The notes below the pieces were generated by a model that saw nothing but the letters and a program-made list of their open reading frames with translations, made no database searches and was not told the origin of the DNA. From Chloropicon primus (taxonomy: Eukaryota; Chlorophyta; Chloropicophyceae; Chloropicales; Chloropicaceae), in NCBI GenBank assembly GCA_023205875.1, contig CP060767.1, positions 248,001 through 312,000 of the forward strand: DNA of 64,000 nt, read 5' to 3'. Position numbers and translations under genes: made by a program. Numbering within the stretch: position 1 is the stretch's first letter; each line of letters begins with the position of its first letter. This document shows positions 50,401-58,889 of the stretch, piece after piece.

Positions 50401-53400
50401 CACAGATCTCTGATCCCCTGCAACAGAAGTCACATTGTAGAGCTTGTCGTTGCGAAGCAGTGTCACAGTGTAGTCCTTCACACCACTCAAGCTCTGAAAA
50501 CCGTGCCACGAGATACTGTAAGGGCCATGAATGTCCACATCAAGCAAAACCCGGGCTTCGGTCACGTTCGGTGGCATCAAGTCAATCATCGTCCCCTGAG
50601 ATGTGCGTATTTCCGCCGTAGCTCCTGTGAGGTCGTACGCCTTCATGATCACATAGTACGTCTGCCCATCGACTAGAGATATGTGTCTGTCTTCCACATT
50701 CCACGTATAGCTTACCATGGTGCCGTTCCGCGCCGTGAATTGAACGTCTCGAATGCTCGTCATTGGGTTGACGTTCGCATCGTGCGGCGACGTTCCGATG
50801 CCAAACTCGTATTGAACGCTTGCGTTAAAGCTCTCTGGCAGCTCGTCTTGCAGTTCATACTTGGGGAACATGAAATTGAGCTCCATGGGGTGGCTCGAAA
50901 ACCTAGTGGAGGTCACAGCACATCTCATCTCTGCCGAACTTGCCGACTCCAAGTCGCTGAATATGCAAGTAGGGGCAGAAACGTCTTTGCACGGCTTCTT
51001 CAGGTTCGTGTATAACGCCACGATATGCATGTGGCAGTCATCAGGAACAGAGCCACAGACATCCTCGTTGCCACTTAAGTACACCGTCTCCAACGCGGCA
51101 TCGCTTCTGCAGAGATACGGATCAATCGGTCCCTTGTAGTTGTTGTACACCAAATTCGCCATTCGCACAGCCTTCTTGTTCAGGAGATCCCATGGGATGA
51201 AGCCCGAGAGATATTGGTTGTTTCCAACATAGAAATTCCATGGCAGGCGCTCTATCTCTTCAGAAATGTTGAGCTTCGTCAGGTTCGTGTTGTACTCCAC
51301 AGCAAAAATGCGATTTGAGCTTTCGCTGCTGTTCTCCTCCCCACCGTCGTGCCGCAAGAGTCTCCTCCGATCTTGCCTCGAGTACACAAGTCCTGATGCA
51401 GTCGGTGACCCTATGCCTTTGATGGCAGGCAGCGATACCGAGACGAGGTTCTCATTGCTGCCTATGACGAAAGAACCCGCGACATTCGTCAAGTTTGTGA
51501 GTTGGTCAACACTTTTCAAGGCCGGGTTATTGAAAAGCGCAAACGTCCCTTCCATGGTTGCAAGATTCTCAAGACCTGTCAAGTTCAGGAGCTTCTGGTT
51601 CAGTTGGATGTCGACAGAGCCGCCGATCTCCATCAGGAACTCAAGTCCAGAAAGGCTCTTGAGCCATGGATTGTACTTCACCGACAAGGTAGCGCCAATG
51701 CGGTTCAGGGACAGCATGCCCTTCATGCTCAAGAGGTACGAATTGCTGACTAAAGACATCGCGCCACCGATGGACCGAAGACCACCCAAGCCCCGCAAAC
51801 TCCTCAAGCCTGTTCTCGAAAGCACCAGGGACTCACCGATACGTTGCAAGCTTGCAAGACCGGCCAAACTTCGAAGTTTTCTGTTCCCATCCAAAACAAA
51901 AGATCCACCCAAGTGTTTCAGAGCAGCTAAGCTCCTTATGCTTCTCAGGCCACTGTTGGTTTGGAGTATGATCGAGTCGGTCACATTGAGAAGCTTCTCC
52001 GTGCCTTTCAAGCTCCTCAGAGTGGGGCAATCCACGATGATCAAGCTGCCTTTGATCTTTGTCACATTCTCAAGAGCGGAAAGATCCTCGATTGCGGATC
52101 CGTTCATGGTCCGGCAAGCTCCGATGATAATGCTTCTGCCTAACTCCCCAGTAACCGTGCTTCCGTGCTTTGCGATGAAGCTTGTGAGGTTGGCTACTGT
52201 GGATATGGGCTCCACGAACTCGTAGCTCACTGATGTGCCACCGCACTGCTGTATGGTTCTGTTCCTCGACGGAGCGAGATCCACTATATTCTTCACAGTC
52301 GCTGTCTTCACGAGGTTGAGCTTGACGCTCTTGTAGCTCGGATCCACATTGAGCACAAAGGGGGGCGGCAGCTCCGAGCCTGAAGCCCTGAAAACATCCA
52401 AGCCCCTCTTGTAAGTGTCATTGAAAACAGACACTGTAAACTCATTTATCGTAGGCCCGTTCAAAATCGGGTTGTAAAAGTTGTGACCACTGGAGAAGTC
52501 ATTGCAAATGCCTTGGTCCCCGTTGATAGAGGTGTAGAACTTGTTGAAGTCCAAAACCAAGACAGAGGTACTGTTGGACGCTTCAAACACTTTGGTTTCC
52601 CAGGCACACGAAGTCCCTTTGAACTGCTGCATTTCGATTCCCAGGCTGTCGAACACAATCTCCCCTTGATTGTCAAGCTCGGCCGCATACCCGAGAGGAC
52701 TGCAACTTGTTCGGTGATCGGCCACAGTAAGGGATTGCGGATTGGCTCGGAACGCCACAAGACCACTGGGGAGGTCATCCGGGAACATTGGCTGTTGTCC
52801 ACCACCATCATTGACGCATGATGACCCAAGACTTGTTCCGGCCCAAAGGTGAACAAAACTTTGCAATTGGGCCGCATCGTTCAAGCTCTCGTCGCTTTTC
52901 ACGAAGCTTTCATTCTCAAGGATGGCCGATTTCACTCCTGACACGCACGAGGGCACCGTGCCGCAAACATTAATGTTATGGCTCATGTCCAGCTTTGAGA
53001 CCCTCGCAAGCAGATCGCAGTAGGAGTCCGGAATTTGGCCATAAAAATCGTTGAAGGACAAGTCGACCGAGGTCAAATTGCCCTCAAGACTGTTGAGCCA
53101 ATCGATCACCGTGGCGATGGGCATGTGCAAGCGCTGATTGTTCGATATCACAACGGACCCTTCCCCGATCGTCTTGATACGCTGGATCCCCTCCAGCGAC
53201 TCGAGGTTGAGGTTGTTGATCACAAAAATGCCTCCTTCCACCCCCGTCATCTCGGAGATGATCGGATTGCCATCCGCCATCTCCTGGAAGGTCATTTCCT
53301 GCGACCCGTAGAGCGTCATCCATCCCGGGAGGACGCCGTCATCGAGCTCGATATCTTCTTCACGCGTGGCATTGCTGGTCGACTGCAACAACTCCCTTCG

Positions 53401-55554
53401 CGGCCCCCTCTTTTCCCTTAGAGAGGGCCTTTGCTGCAGGGGAAAGTATGTCAGGTCTAGCTCAAACCCGGACACGTCTGCCGTTCCCTCTTCCGACTTG
53501 TCAAAAGCGACATCAAGCTGAATCGCGATCGATCTGTCTTGCGTCGGAATGAAAGTGAACGTGTCCTCAATGTTCTCCAACGAGCTGAAACCGCTGCCAC
53601 CAATGTGGCACTTCAGGAACATGTTGCTGTCATCCTCCACACAAGTTTGGGTGCCCGTGAACGCCGTCAGTGTCGCGGGCGAGTTTGACCGGAAGGACTG
53701 GATCTTGATCCCAATCAGCGTCCCTTCAGGAACGGTGTCAGGAAAGTTGAGGAGCCAGAGACACGAAAGCTCGGATCCCACACTCGGCCCTATGACGTCG
53801 CTGTCGTAGAAGATATACCCTTGAGCAGACTGTATGCTGACCCCATCGGGGCTGCACATGAAACCCGCAAGGGATGGGTCAGTGGCAGCTCTGGCTTGGA
53901 GTGCCGCCAGACCATTGAGCTTCCTGGATCGGACCGTCTTCTCCTCCTTGGTCAAGGTAGGGGGAGGCTTGTCCCAAGACGGCATTTCCAGCAAGTTCTG
54001 GTCAAACGCAATGTCCTCCCCAAAGAGGTCCGCAGTGGGGTCGTAGGAGAAAATCTCGGGGGAGGACCCGAGCACCGGCTCCGACTCGTCTTCAAGATCA
54101 AAGCGCTCTGGCCTCACTCTCTCTTGAAACCTGAAAGTCTCGGCAGAGCCCCTGGAGATCGTCGACTCGTCGTCATCATAGTAGAACTCATCATAGAAGT
54201 CGTAGTAATAGTACGAGTCCTCGTCGTAGTAATCCCAATCTCCTACTGCAACCCCTTCCTGCCCCCTGACCTTCACGATGTAATCGACCACGTCGTCGTA
54301 CTCGAACACACCAAATCGGGCGTCGGGTAGGTTCTCTTCCAGGTAGTCCGCTACGGCGCCCCCATCCCCCACGCCCCGGCCCACATCATCCGGCTCGTTG
54401 TAATCGTCGTCGTCCGGGGGTTCATCGTCGCTGTCGTCATCGGGGTCATAATCCTCATCAGCCATGAAGTCCTCCGGCCCACGGTCGTCCTCCAGGATAA
54501 CACCCACGACGGTGTCCTTTTCAATCTCCCCGGACGTCACCAGTTCCTTCAGTCCGGGAAACGTCTCCACGACCTTCACCTCGCCTGTCTCGGGATTGCC
54601 GATAGCGACTCCAACCACGCCCAGGCCTCCTCCTCCCTCCTCCTCGTCCTCGTTTTCGTCTTCGTCATCATCGTCGTCTTCGTCATCATCATCCTCGTCC
54701 TCGTCCTCGTCCTCGTCGTCGCCGTCGCCCTCGTTCCCCTTCAGCATCTGTCCGATTTCTTTTGCCACGGGTTTCAGGTCTCCCGCGGTGCTGACCACGA
54801 CAATTTTTTCGTTGTCTCTGGGGGGTCTCGTCGCAGGCGAGTCCGAGTCAGAATCTTCGCCAGGGAGGTCTGCCATGGAGTCCTCCGACCCACGCGTGGG
54901 AACGATGGGACCAGAATTGACGTTGTCGTCGTCATTGTCTTTGTCGAAAGGAAGTGTCATCCCGTCCCCAGTCATGTCAACTCCTGGGTCCGCGTCGGCG
55001 ACGTCGACATCGGGGACTGCGTCGTCATCAGCTTCGTCAGCTTCGTCAGCTTCGTCAGCTTCGTCAGCTTCGTCAGTCTGCGGCCTCTCACTCACGTCAT
55101 CTTCCTCGGCATAGAAGTACCTGTTCCTGGCTGTTCCTGGGAGCATGTCCGGCGGCCGCATGCCGGGGGGCAGCATGTTGGAGATCATATCCGCGAGGGG
55201 ATCTCTCAACTCCGGCAGCATATCGGGCAAGGCAGGGCTGTGCGTGACCCTGCCTTCTTCCTTTTTCTCCCTCCGCCGCTCTTGCTTGGCGTCAACCCCA
55301 TCTTTGTACACTTCCACCTTCCTCTGCTTGACTTCCTCCTTCCTCTGCTTGACTTCCTCCTTGACCTCTTGTTGCCTCTGCTTGACTTCCTCCTTGACCT
55401 TTTGTTGGCTCATCGCGGCGACCGCCTCTTTCTTCGCGTTCTGCCCCATGAGAAGCATCTTCTTCTTGTCGTCCTGAGCGGCGAGGAGAGGCGCCATGAG
55501 CAAGGCGAGGCATGCCACGGCGAGCACAAGCCGTCTCCACGAGAACGAAGCCAT
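47470..55554 (-). CDS. Giant receptor with CUB/LRR ectodomain and three cyclase-like domains (copy B)
   Basis: About 2694 residues from the ATG at 55554, giving a clean signal peptide (RRLVLAVACLALLMAPLLAA). Compared with copy A it has an extra N-terminal region of about 550 residues: Lys/Glu/Gln repeats (KQRKEEVKQRKVEV) followed by long Asp/Glu runs and Tyr-rich acidic stretches. Then come the same CUB-like, LRR, CUB-like, receptor-L-like, LRR and fibronectin-like parts, one membrane span (VIIGVGVGVTLGCLLTAGIV, about 1765-1788) and three cyclase-like domains. Domain 1 has FIFTDIQSST (about 1855) and TEGDAF; domain 3 has ADYFGPMVNLSARV (about 2600). The split of catalytic residues is the same as in copy A. 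Long DNA tracts are nearly identical with copy A. Confidence 0.85.
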   Translation of the reverse strand: MASFSWRRLVLAVACLALLMAPLLAAQDDKKKMLLMGQNAKKEAVAAMSQQKVKEEVKQRQQEVKEEVKQRKEEVKQRKVEVYKDGVDAKQERRREKKEEGRVTHSPALPDMLPELRDPLADMISNMLPPGMRPPDMLPGTARNRYFYAEEDDVSERPQTDEADEADEADEADEADDDAVPDVDVADADPGVDMTGDGMTLPFDKDNDDDNVNSGPIVPTRGSEDSMADLPGEDSDSDSPATRPPRDNEKIVVVSTAGDLKPVAKEIGQMLKGNEGDGDDEDEDEDEDDDDEDDDDDEDENEDEEEGGGGLGVVGVAIGNPETGEVKVVETFPGLKELVTSGEIEKDTVVGVILEDDRGPEDFMADEDYDPDDDSDDEPPDDDDYNEPDDVGRGVGDGGAVADYLEENLPDARFGVFEYDDVVDYIVKVRGQEGVAVGDWDYYDEDSYYYYDFYDEFYYDDDESTISRGSAETFRFQERVRPERFDLEDESEPVLGSSPEIFSYDPTADLFGEDIAFDQNLLEMPSWDKPPPTLTKEEKTVRSRKLNGLAALQARAATDPSLAGFMCSPDGVSIQSAQGYIFYDSDVIGPSVGSELSCLWLLNFPDTVPEGTLIGIKIQSFRSNSPATLTAFTGTQTCVEDDSNMFLKCHIGGSGFSSLENIEDTFTFIPTQDRSIAIQLDVAFDKSEEGTADVSGFELDLTYFPLQQRPSLREKRGPRRELLQSTSNATREEDIELDDGVLPGWMTLYGSQEMTFQEMADGNPIISEMTGVEGGIFVINNLNLESLEGIQRIKTIGEGSVVISNNQRLHMPIATVIDWLNSLEGNLTSVDLSFNDFYGQIPDSYCDLLARVSKLDMSHNINVCGTVPSCVSGVKSAILENESFVKSDESLNDAAQLQSFVHLWAGTSLGSSCVNDGGGQQPMFPDDLPSGLVAFRANPQSLTVADHRTSCSPLGYAAELDNQGEIVFDSLGIEMQQFKGTSCAWETKVFEASNSTSVLVLDFNKFYTSINGDQGICNDFSSGHNFYNPILNGPTINEFTVSVFNDTYKRGLDVFRASGSELPPPFVLNVDPSYKSVKLNLVKTATVKNIVDLAPSRNRTIQQCGGTSVSYEFVEPISTVANLTSFIAKHGSTVTGELGRSIIIGACRTMNGSAIEDLSALENVTKIKGSLIIVDCPTLRSLKGTEKLLNVTDSIILQTNSGLRSIRSLAALKHLGGSFVLDGNRKLRSLAGLASLQRIGESLVLSRTGLRSLRGLGGLRSIGGAMSLVSNSYLLSMKGMLSLNRIGATLSVKYNPWLKSLSGLEFLMEIGGSVDIQLNQKLLNLTGLENLATMEGTFALFNNPALKSVDQLTNLTNVAGSFVIGSNENLVSVSLPAIKGIGSPTASGLVYSRQDRRRLLRHDGGEENSSESSNRIFAVEYNTNLTKLNISEEIERLPWNFYVGNNQYLSGFIPWDLLNKKAVRMANLVYNNYKGPIDPYLCRSDAALETVYLSGNEDVCGSVPDDCHMHIVALYTNLKKPCKDVSAPTCIFSDLESASSAEMRCAVTSTRFSSHPMELNFMFPKYELQDELPESFNASVQYEFGIGTSPHDANVNPMTSIRDVQFTARNGTMVSYTWNVEDRHISLVDGQTYYVIMKAYDLTGATAEIRTSQGTMIDLMPPNVTEARVLLDVDIHGPYSISWHGFQSLSGVKDYTVTLLRNDKLYNVTSVAGDQRSVQGLLDPNDVTNGTLFSAEVVGISMAGLPSSKVRSPAVVPMPDSGIMNSQVIIGVGVGVTLGCLLTAGIVAFFVARYIKRQNAKTKEERWLRKLNNSVYTYLQGTGTKAGKLSAEEGSISLSDSYTFDADNSKDRIFIFTDIQSSTKLCEQDADAYLLLQEAHDEIMRNALAELGGHEVDTEGDAFQCMFPNVVTSLLFCFKVQEDLLKYDWPPAVQNLHECEKVESKLYRNKYVWSGPRVRMAVHFAKGGTYMAKSHPTTRRVAYGGKPWQTTSMLSDVGHGGQILVSEAAWRQLMATGDEGAAGYPIFEDLGSYEVGEEGLPIRILQVSPARSSVCERVFPALRDVDMVDEGQGMNIVPSMDGKVAIVCAIIEPSRFFGVVENFITLIGKRERASKTASVGGKRSAEPSGELGSPEFVPEYKNPIIVSKKKLDRSISSKLEKTLSRKRLLGSSSDRPGHENANATMYFTNEHHQAVDIVSSTLEALVSQFGGYVIRTVEEVDSPQQMMMIAFKTSSSAVRFTLAAQTTLMEYPWPKSINEAFGRAGPPYSRDGIPLFNGPCVAMSAHVDHIEKFSLFDSETYRSNGSGHTISYKYKGILQALELARIASGGQTVLSSSFFDSKWQRGLSLSQTQVTDLGAHDVRYFAQPVKLIEMLPKVLQDRTNVFGPLESQRILSVGAQNAPGAHGEHVALVFTYPRVAQAFQKSGLASKAVDNFSQTVRILLARYNGYESQEVGTGCFFLSFPTVDDAVAWSVHLQLILRRADWNSSDSVMEAKEGFLSKVRRPRPKSIDREMEEYLRTASFSSSSSQGQGSSETWSSPEHNSLDGLFDSQSSMDFSGTVPRSSSVQMRHMVLVQIGICYGMPTKVTPHVQTGRADYFGPMVNLSARVAKNTKPGDIHLSSYADLSQVLGFGDDRDHPSCFLKGMEFANEGKWVDIDLNDKGMRSFKGVKDKRQVFSVQAPGEVSEVGGGGK

Positions 55555-56118
55555 CCTCCTCCCTCCTCTCTCACTCAACAACAACAACAAGAACAACGAA
55601 GAAGAAGAAAAAGAAAGGGCGATGCAACGTCACCGACTCTGCCTCCGCGCCTCCTCCGCCTCGTGTCGGTTACAAAAAACCCTATCGCGTAACGTCCGGG
55701 CACTACCCCTTCCTTCAGAAAGAAAACGATCCCGAGAGGTCAATCCCCACGTCCTGGCGTCGTCACCAGAGCGCCTTTTCTTTCAAGGGAGGGCTCGATT
55801 GGAAGCTCGCGACACGGAGCACACGATTCTCGACCCTCCCCTCGCTCCCGGACTCGTTCCCGTCGCTCCGAGTCCCACAACCGCTCACCTCGTACGCGCT
55901 CCCTTCACCACAGTGAAAGAGCCTCCGTGGAAATTGCGGAGATGGAATGAGGAATTGGCGCCAATCCTTTTGCGATCGGTAACGTAACGGCTGAGAGGAC
56001 GAGGGCGAACATTAGGGTGGAGGAAAGGGCGACAGGCGGAAGCGTCACCTCTTCGGCTTTCGAAACAGCCCTCGCTCGAAAGAAACGACTCCGTGGCGAG
56101 AACTTGAGGAGCCGCATG
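55555..56118. promoter_or_regulatory. Promoter region of receptor copy B
   Basis: 564 bases. CGTAACG motifs lie at 55688-55694 and 55983-55989. At 56038-56092 a block including GGAAGCGTCACCTC and the inverse of TTCGAGCGAGGGCT matches the promoter at 12.99-13.25 kb. No gene is seen. Confidence 0.55.
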
Positions 56119-56769
56119 TTGCTCAAGCAGATGCCTTGCTTCACTCCTCACTGGTTCCAGTGGGTGTTTCAGTCGTTCCACAGGGTTGAGGGAGCAGCGG
56201 AATATAAGTTGGGGAGAGAACTCTCCAATTCTTTGTACGACGCTGACCTGCTGCACCTCGCCGCTTTCCAGGGCAGCAAGAAGGTGGTGGTTGGGGAGCC
56301 AAGGAGTCCCTTTGGATATCAAGCGCAAGTATCGTGGAGTGGTAGCAGCTGCAGGTGCTGCTGCCGGAGGTCACATTGATGTGCTGGAATGGTTGAGGAG
56401 CGAGGGTTGCGAGTTCGATAAAGCGACTTGTTCTGCTGCAGCTCAAGGAGGTCACCTTGATTTTCTGAAGTGGCTTCGAAGCCAGAACCCTCCTTGTCCT
56501 TGGAAAGTGTGGACTTGTGAAATGGCAGCTTACAGAGGTCACCTTGATGTCCTGAAGTGGGTTTGAAGTCAGGACCCGCCTTGCCCTTGGGACACGTTGA
56601 CTTGTTCTGCTGCAGCTGAAGGAGCTCACCTTGATGTCCTGCAGTGGGCCCGAAGTCAGGACCCGCCTTGCCTTTGGAAACCAAAGCATTGCATAGAATT
56701 AGCAGAGAACGAGGGGCACCACCACGTCGTCGATTGGGTGGAGGAAAACCCAGGACCGGAGGAGGACTA
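56119..56769 (+). pseudogene. Broken ankyrin-repeat gene
   Basis: Translations in different frames give successive ankyrin-like units: DADLLHLAAFQGSKKVV, then GGHIDVLEWLRSEGCEFDKA, GGHLDFLKWLRSQNPPCPW, RGHLDVLKWV, GAHLDVLQWARSQDPPCLW and a last unit GHHHVVDWVEE. The frame changes between the first and second units near 56290-56320, and after HLDVLKWV a TGA stands where the repeat expects a CGA-type arginine (WLRSQDPP). Beyond that the repeats continue, with another frame change near 56620. So it is a decayed member of a host ankyrin family with at least two disruptions. More degenerate pieces continue to about 56950. Confidence 0.75.
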
Positions 56770-57293
56770 GCTCTACGCAGCAGGATCAGGCTATGAGTCC
56801 GATGAAGACGACTCCTGGAACGAGCGAGTGCTTCATCCTAAAACCTTAAATCTACCAGTTCGATGTAAGCACTTGTTCTGAGGCAGCTGAACAAGGTCAC
56901 CTCTCGAGTGGGGCTTCGAAAGCAGGATCAGCACTCGCTCGCTCTTCATCCTATCTCCTGCACGATCGGTACGTGAATGCGGATCATGAATCCACAAGAA
57001 CAAGCCTAAGATCTTCCCACCTCCTCTGTCAAGTCCCTTCAATCTAGATCCATCTCGTCTCCAAGATCAAGTCACTTTGGGATGGGGAGGAGGGGAGCTC
57101 AAAGTGTTGGTGCGTCGTGACGGAACTCGAGAGCTTCATTGAAGGAGACAAAGCAACCAGACGATTCCTTAAGTTGAGATCTTTCTGTGGATACCTCACT
57201 CGACGGTTTTTTGTTCCATTCGCGTTTGCCTCACGCTTTCATCCATCCATCATCGAGTGAGAAGGCAACACCAACACCAACATCAACATCCTC
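56770..57293. other. Region between the ankyrin pseudogene and the sphingosine kinase gene
   Basis: 524 bases. The first part (to about 56950) has further ankyrin-like remnants, for example CTTGTTCTGAGGCAGCTGAA. The rest presumably holds the promoter of the kinase gene; no CGTAACG motif was found here. Confidence 0.4.
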
Positions 57294-58889
57294 ATGTCTT
57301 CTCCGGGAGGGAGCTCGTTCGAGGTGTCGAGGAAGGGAGGAGTGAGCGGATGTCTCGATGTGGATGTCGAGCAAGGAAGGTGCATCTGGAGACCGCACGG
57401 TTCCGAGGACGAGGCCTTTCTCGGGTCCTCCTCCACGACATCCTCAGCACGAGGATGCTTTGGTTGCTTCACTTGGGAGGGAGCCTTGAGTCTTCCCACA
57501 TCGATTGATGGAGCGGACCTCGTGGGGGCGTTGGCGTGTTCGAGCGAGGGGACCACGAAGCACCCGAGCTTCCGGATCCTGTACACGACGGAGGTCCTGG
57601 CGGGGAGGGGGAGAACGCGCAGGAGGCTGCTGAGGACGGAGCCCTTCGTGTGCGGGAGCACCGGGCAGCTGGAGGAGTGCCTCAGGCAAGTAAGGAGGGT
57701 GGCCGGGCACTCCGAGGGGAGGAAGAGGATCATGGTCCTGGTGAATCCGGTCTCGGGCAAGGGGAAAGGCTTGAAGATTCTGAGGAAGACCATCGTGCCC
57801 ATGCTGGAGGCCAGCGGCATTCCCTTCGACGTGAAGTGCACCGAGAAGGCAGGGGACGGGAAGGCGCTCGGGAGGGGGATAGACCTGGAGGCTTACGACA
57901 CCCTCGTGGTCTCCGGAGGCGATGGAACCCTCCACGAGGTGATGCAAGGCCTCTTCGGCAGGGAGGAAGCCTCCGAGAAGGCGGGGAAGGTGGCCCTGGC
58001 CGTGCTCCCCACGGGGTCGGGCAACGGGTTCGCCGCTTCCATCGACGTGGTGGACGCGGTCACGGGGCTCTGGTTCGTTCTGAAGAACAAGAGGTCCCCC
58101 ATGGACGTCGTCTCCGTGCTGCAGGAGGCCGGGACCAGGGGAATCCACCGGGAGTTCATGTGCCTTTCGACCACCTTCGGCTTCATCGCGAACTTGGACC
58201 TGGACACGGAGTACCTGCGGTGCCTCGGCCAGGCCAGGTTCACCCTCGGCGCCATGTACGAGATCCTCAGAGGAAAGACGACGGAGGCTGCGGTCGCTTA
58301 CGTCCCCAAGGGGTCCGAGGCCCCGCCCTGCGACGAGGACTCGAGCCGCATCGCTTGCCTTTTCCTGGACGGCATCAAGGGGATGTTCGAGCCCTCATTC
58401 GCGCTGGACGACCTCCCCCCGCCCTGGAAAAAGATGGAGAGGGAGGACTTCCAGTTCTTCGTCCTGGCCAATGTGCCATGCTTGAGCATGGGCGACAGGG
58501 TTGCCCCGACGGTGAGCGCCTCCTCCGGCTCGCTGGCCCTGGTCTCCACGCACAAGAGCTCAAGGCTGGAGAACATAGGTGGGTTTGGGGAAAAATACAG
58601 ACACAACGCACACACGCACGCACTATTGACTGACGTTGGCATCTCATTCCTCCTCCTCCTGATTTTCTTTCCCTTCTTCCCTCTGCTGCTAGACTTGTTC
58701 GAGGCGGTGGACAATGGCACAACCCACGAGTCCCCCACCGCGTCGTACAAGGAAGTGGTCGCCTTCGCCATCGACCCCAAGGGCGGCAAGCTCCAGTTTT
58801 CCCTGGACGGGGAAAGGATTCCAGTGTCCAGGGTTTACGGGGAGTTGCACAAGGGCCTCGGAACTTTCATCAACAACTATAACAGCTAA
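57294..58889 (+). CDS. Sphingosine kinase-like lipid kinase
   Basis: Member of the diacylglycerol/sphingosine/ceramide kinase superfamily, phosphorylating a long-chain base or related lipid. Two exons, 57294-58578 and 58693-58889, give 493 residues. After about 140 N-terminal residues of unclear fold, the catalytic domain begins with RIMVLVNPVSGKGKG (about 147), continues with TLVVSGGDGTLHEVMQGLFG, the GGDG nucleotide motif, then VLPTGSGNGFAASI, and STTFGFIANLDLDTEYLR, characteristic of sphingosine kinases. The spliced junction reads RLENIDLFEAVDNGT, and the C-terminus has the typical LDGERIPVSRVYGELH. The intron is 114 nt, a multiple of three with no stop, so its retention would keep the frame; see findings. 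Confidence 0.92.
   Translation: MSSPGGSSFEVSRKGGVSGCLDVDVEQGRCIWRPHGSEDEAFLGSSSTTSSARGCFGCFTWEGALSLPTSIDGADLVGALACSSEGTTKHPSFRILYTTEVLAGRGRTRRRLLRTEPFVCGSTGQLEECLRQVRRVAGHSEGRKRIMVLVNPVSGKGKGLKILRKTIVPMLEASGIPFDVKCTEKAGDGKALGRGIDLEAYDTLVVSGGDGTLHEVMQGLFGREEASEKAGKVALAVLPTGSGNGFAASIDVVDAVTGLWFVLKNKRSPMDVVSVLQEAGTRGIHREFMCLSTTFGFIANLDLDTEYLRCLGQARFTLGAMYEILRGKTTEAAVAYVPKGSEAPPCDEDSSRIACLFLDGIKGMFEPSFALDDLPPPWKKMEREDFQFFVLANVPCLSMGDRVAPTVSASSGSLALVSTHKSSRLENIGGFGEKYRHNAHTHALLTDVGISFLLLLIFFPFFPLLLDLFEAVDNGTTHESPTASYKEVVAFAIDPKGGKLQFSLDGERIPVSRVYGELHKGLGTFINNYNS
58579..58692 (+). other. Stop-free, frame-preserving intron in the sphingosine kinase gene
   Basis: GT-AG intron of 114 nt (donor ATAG|GTGGGT, acceptor CTGCTAG). 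Read in frame it would add 38 residues including about 17 consecutive hydrophobic ones. Splicing is favoured because removal restores a continuous kinase core and the sequence has an intron-like pyrimidine tract. Confidence 0.75.

Noticed and set aside
54600-54730. Simple (GTC/ATC)n-like repeat within receptor copy B
   Set aside because: It is explained by the coding of long Asp/Glu runs in the N-terminal extension and keeps the frame.
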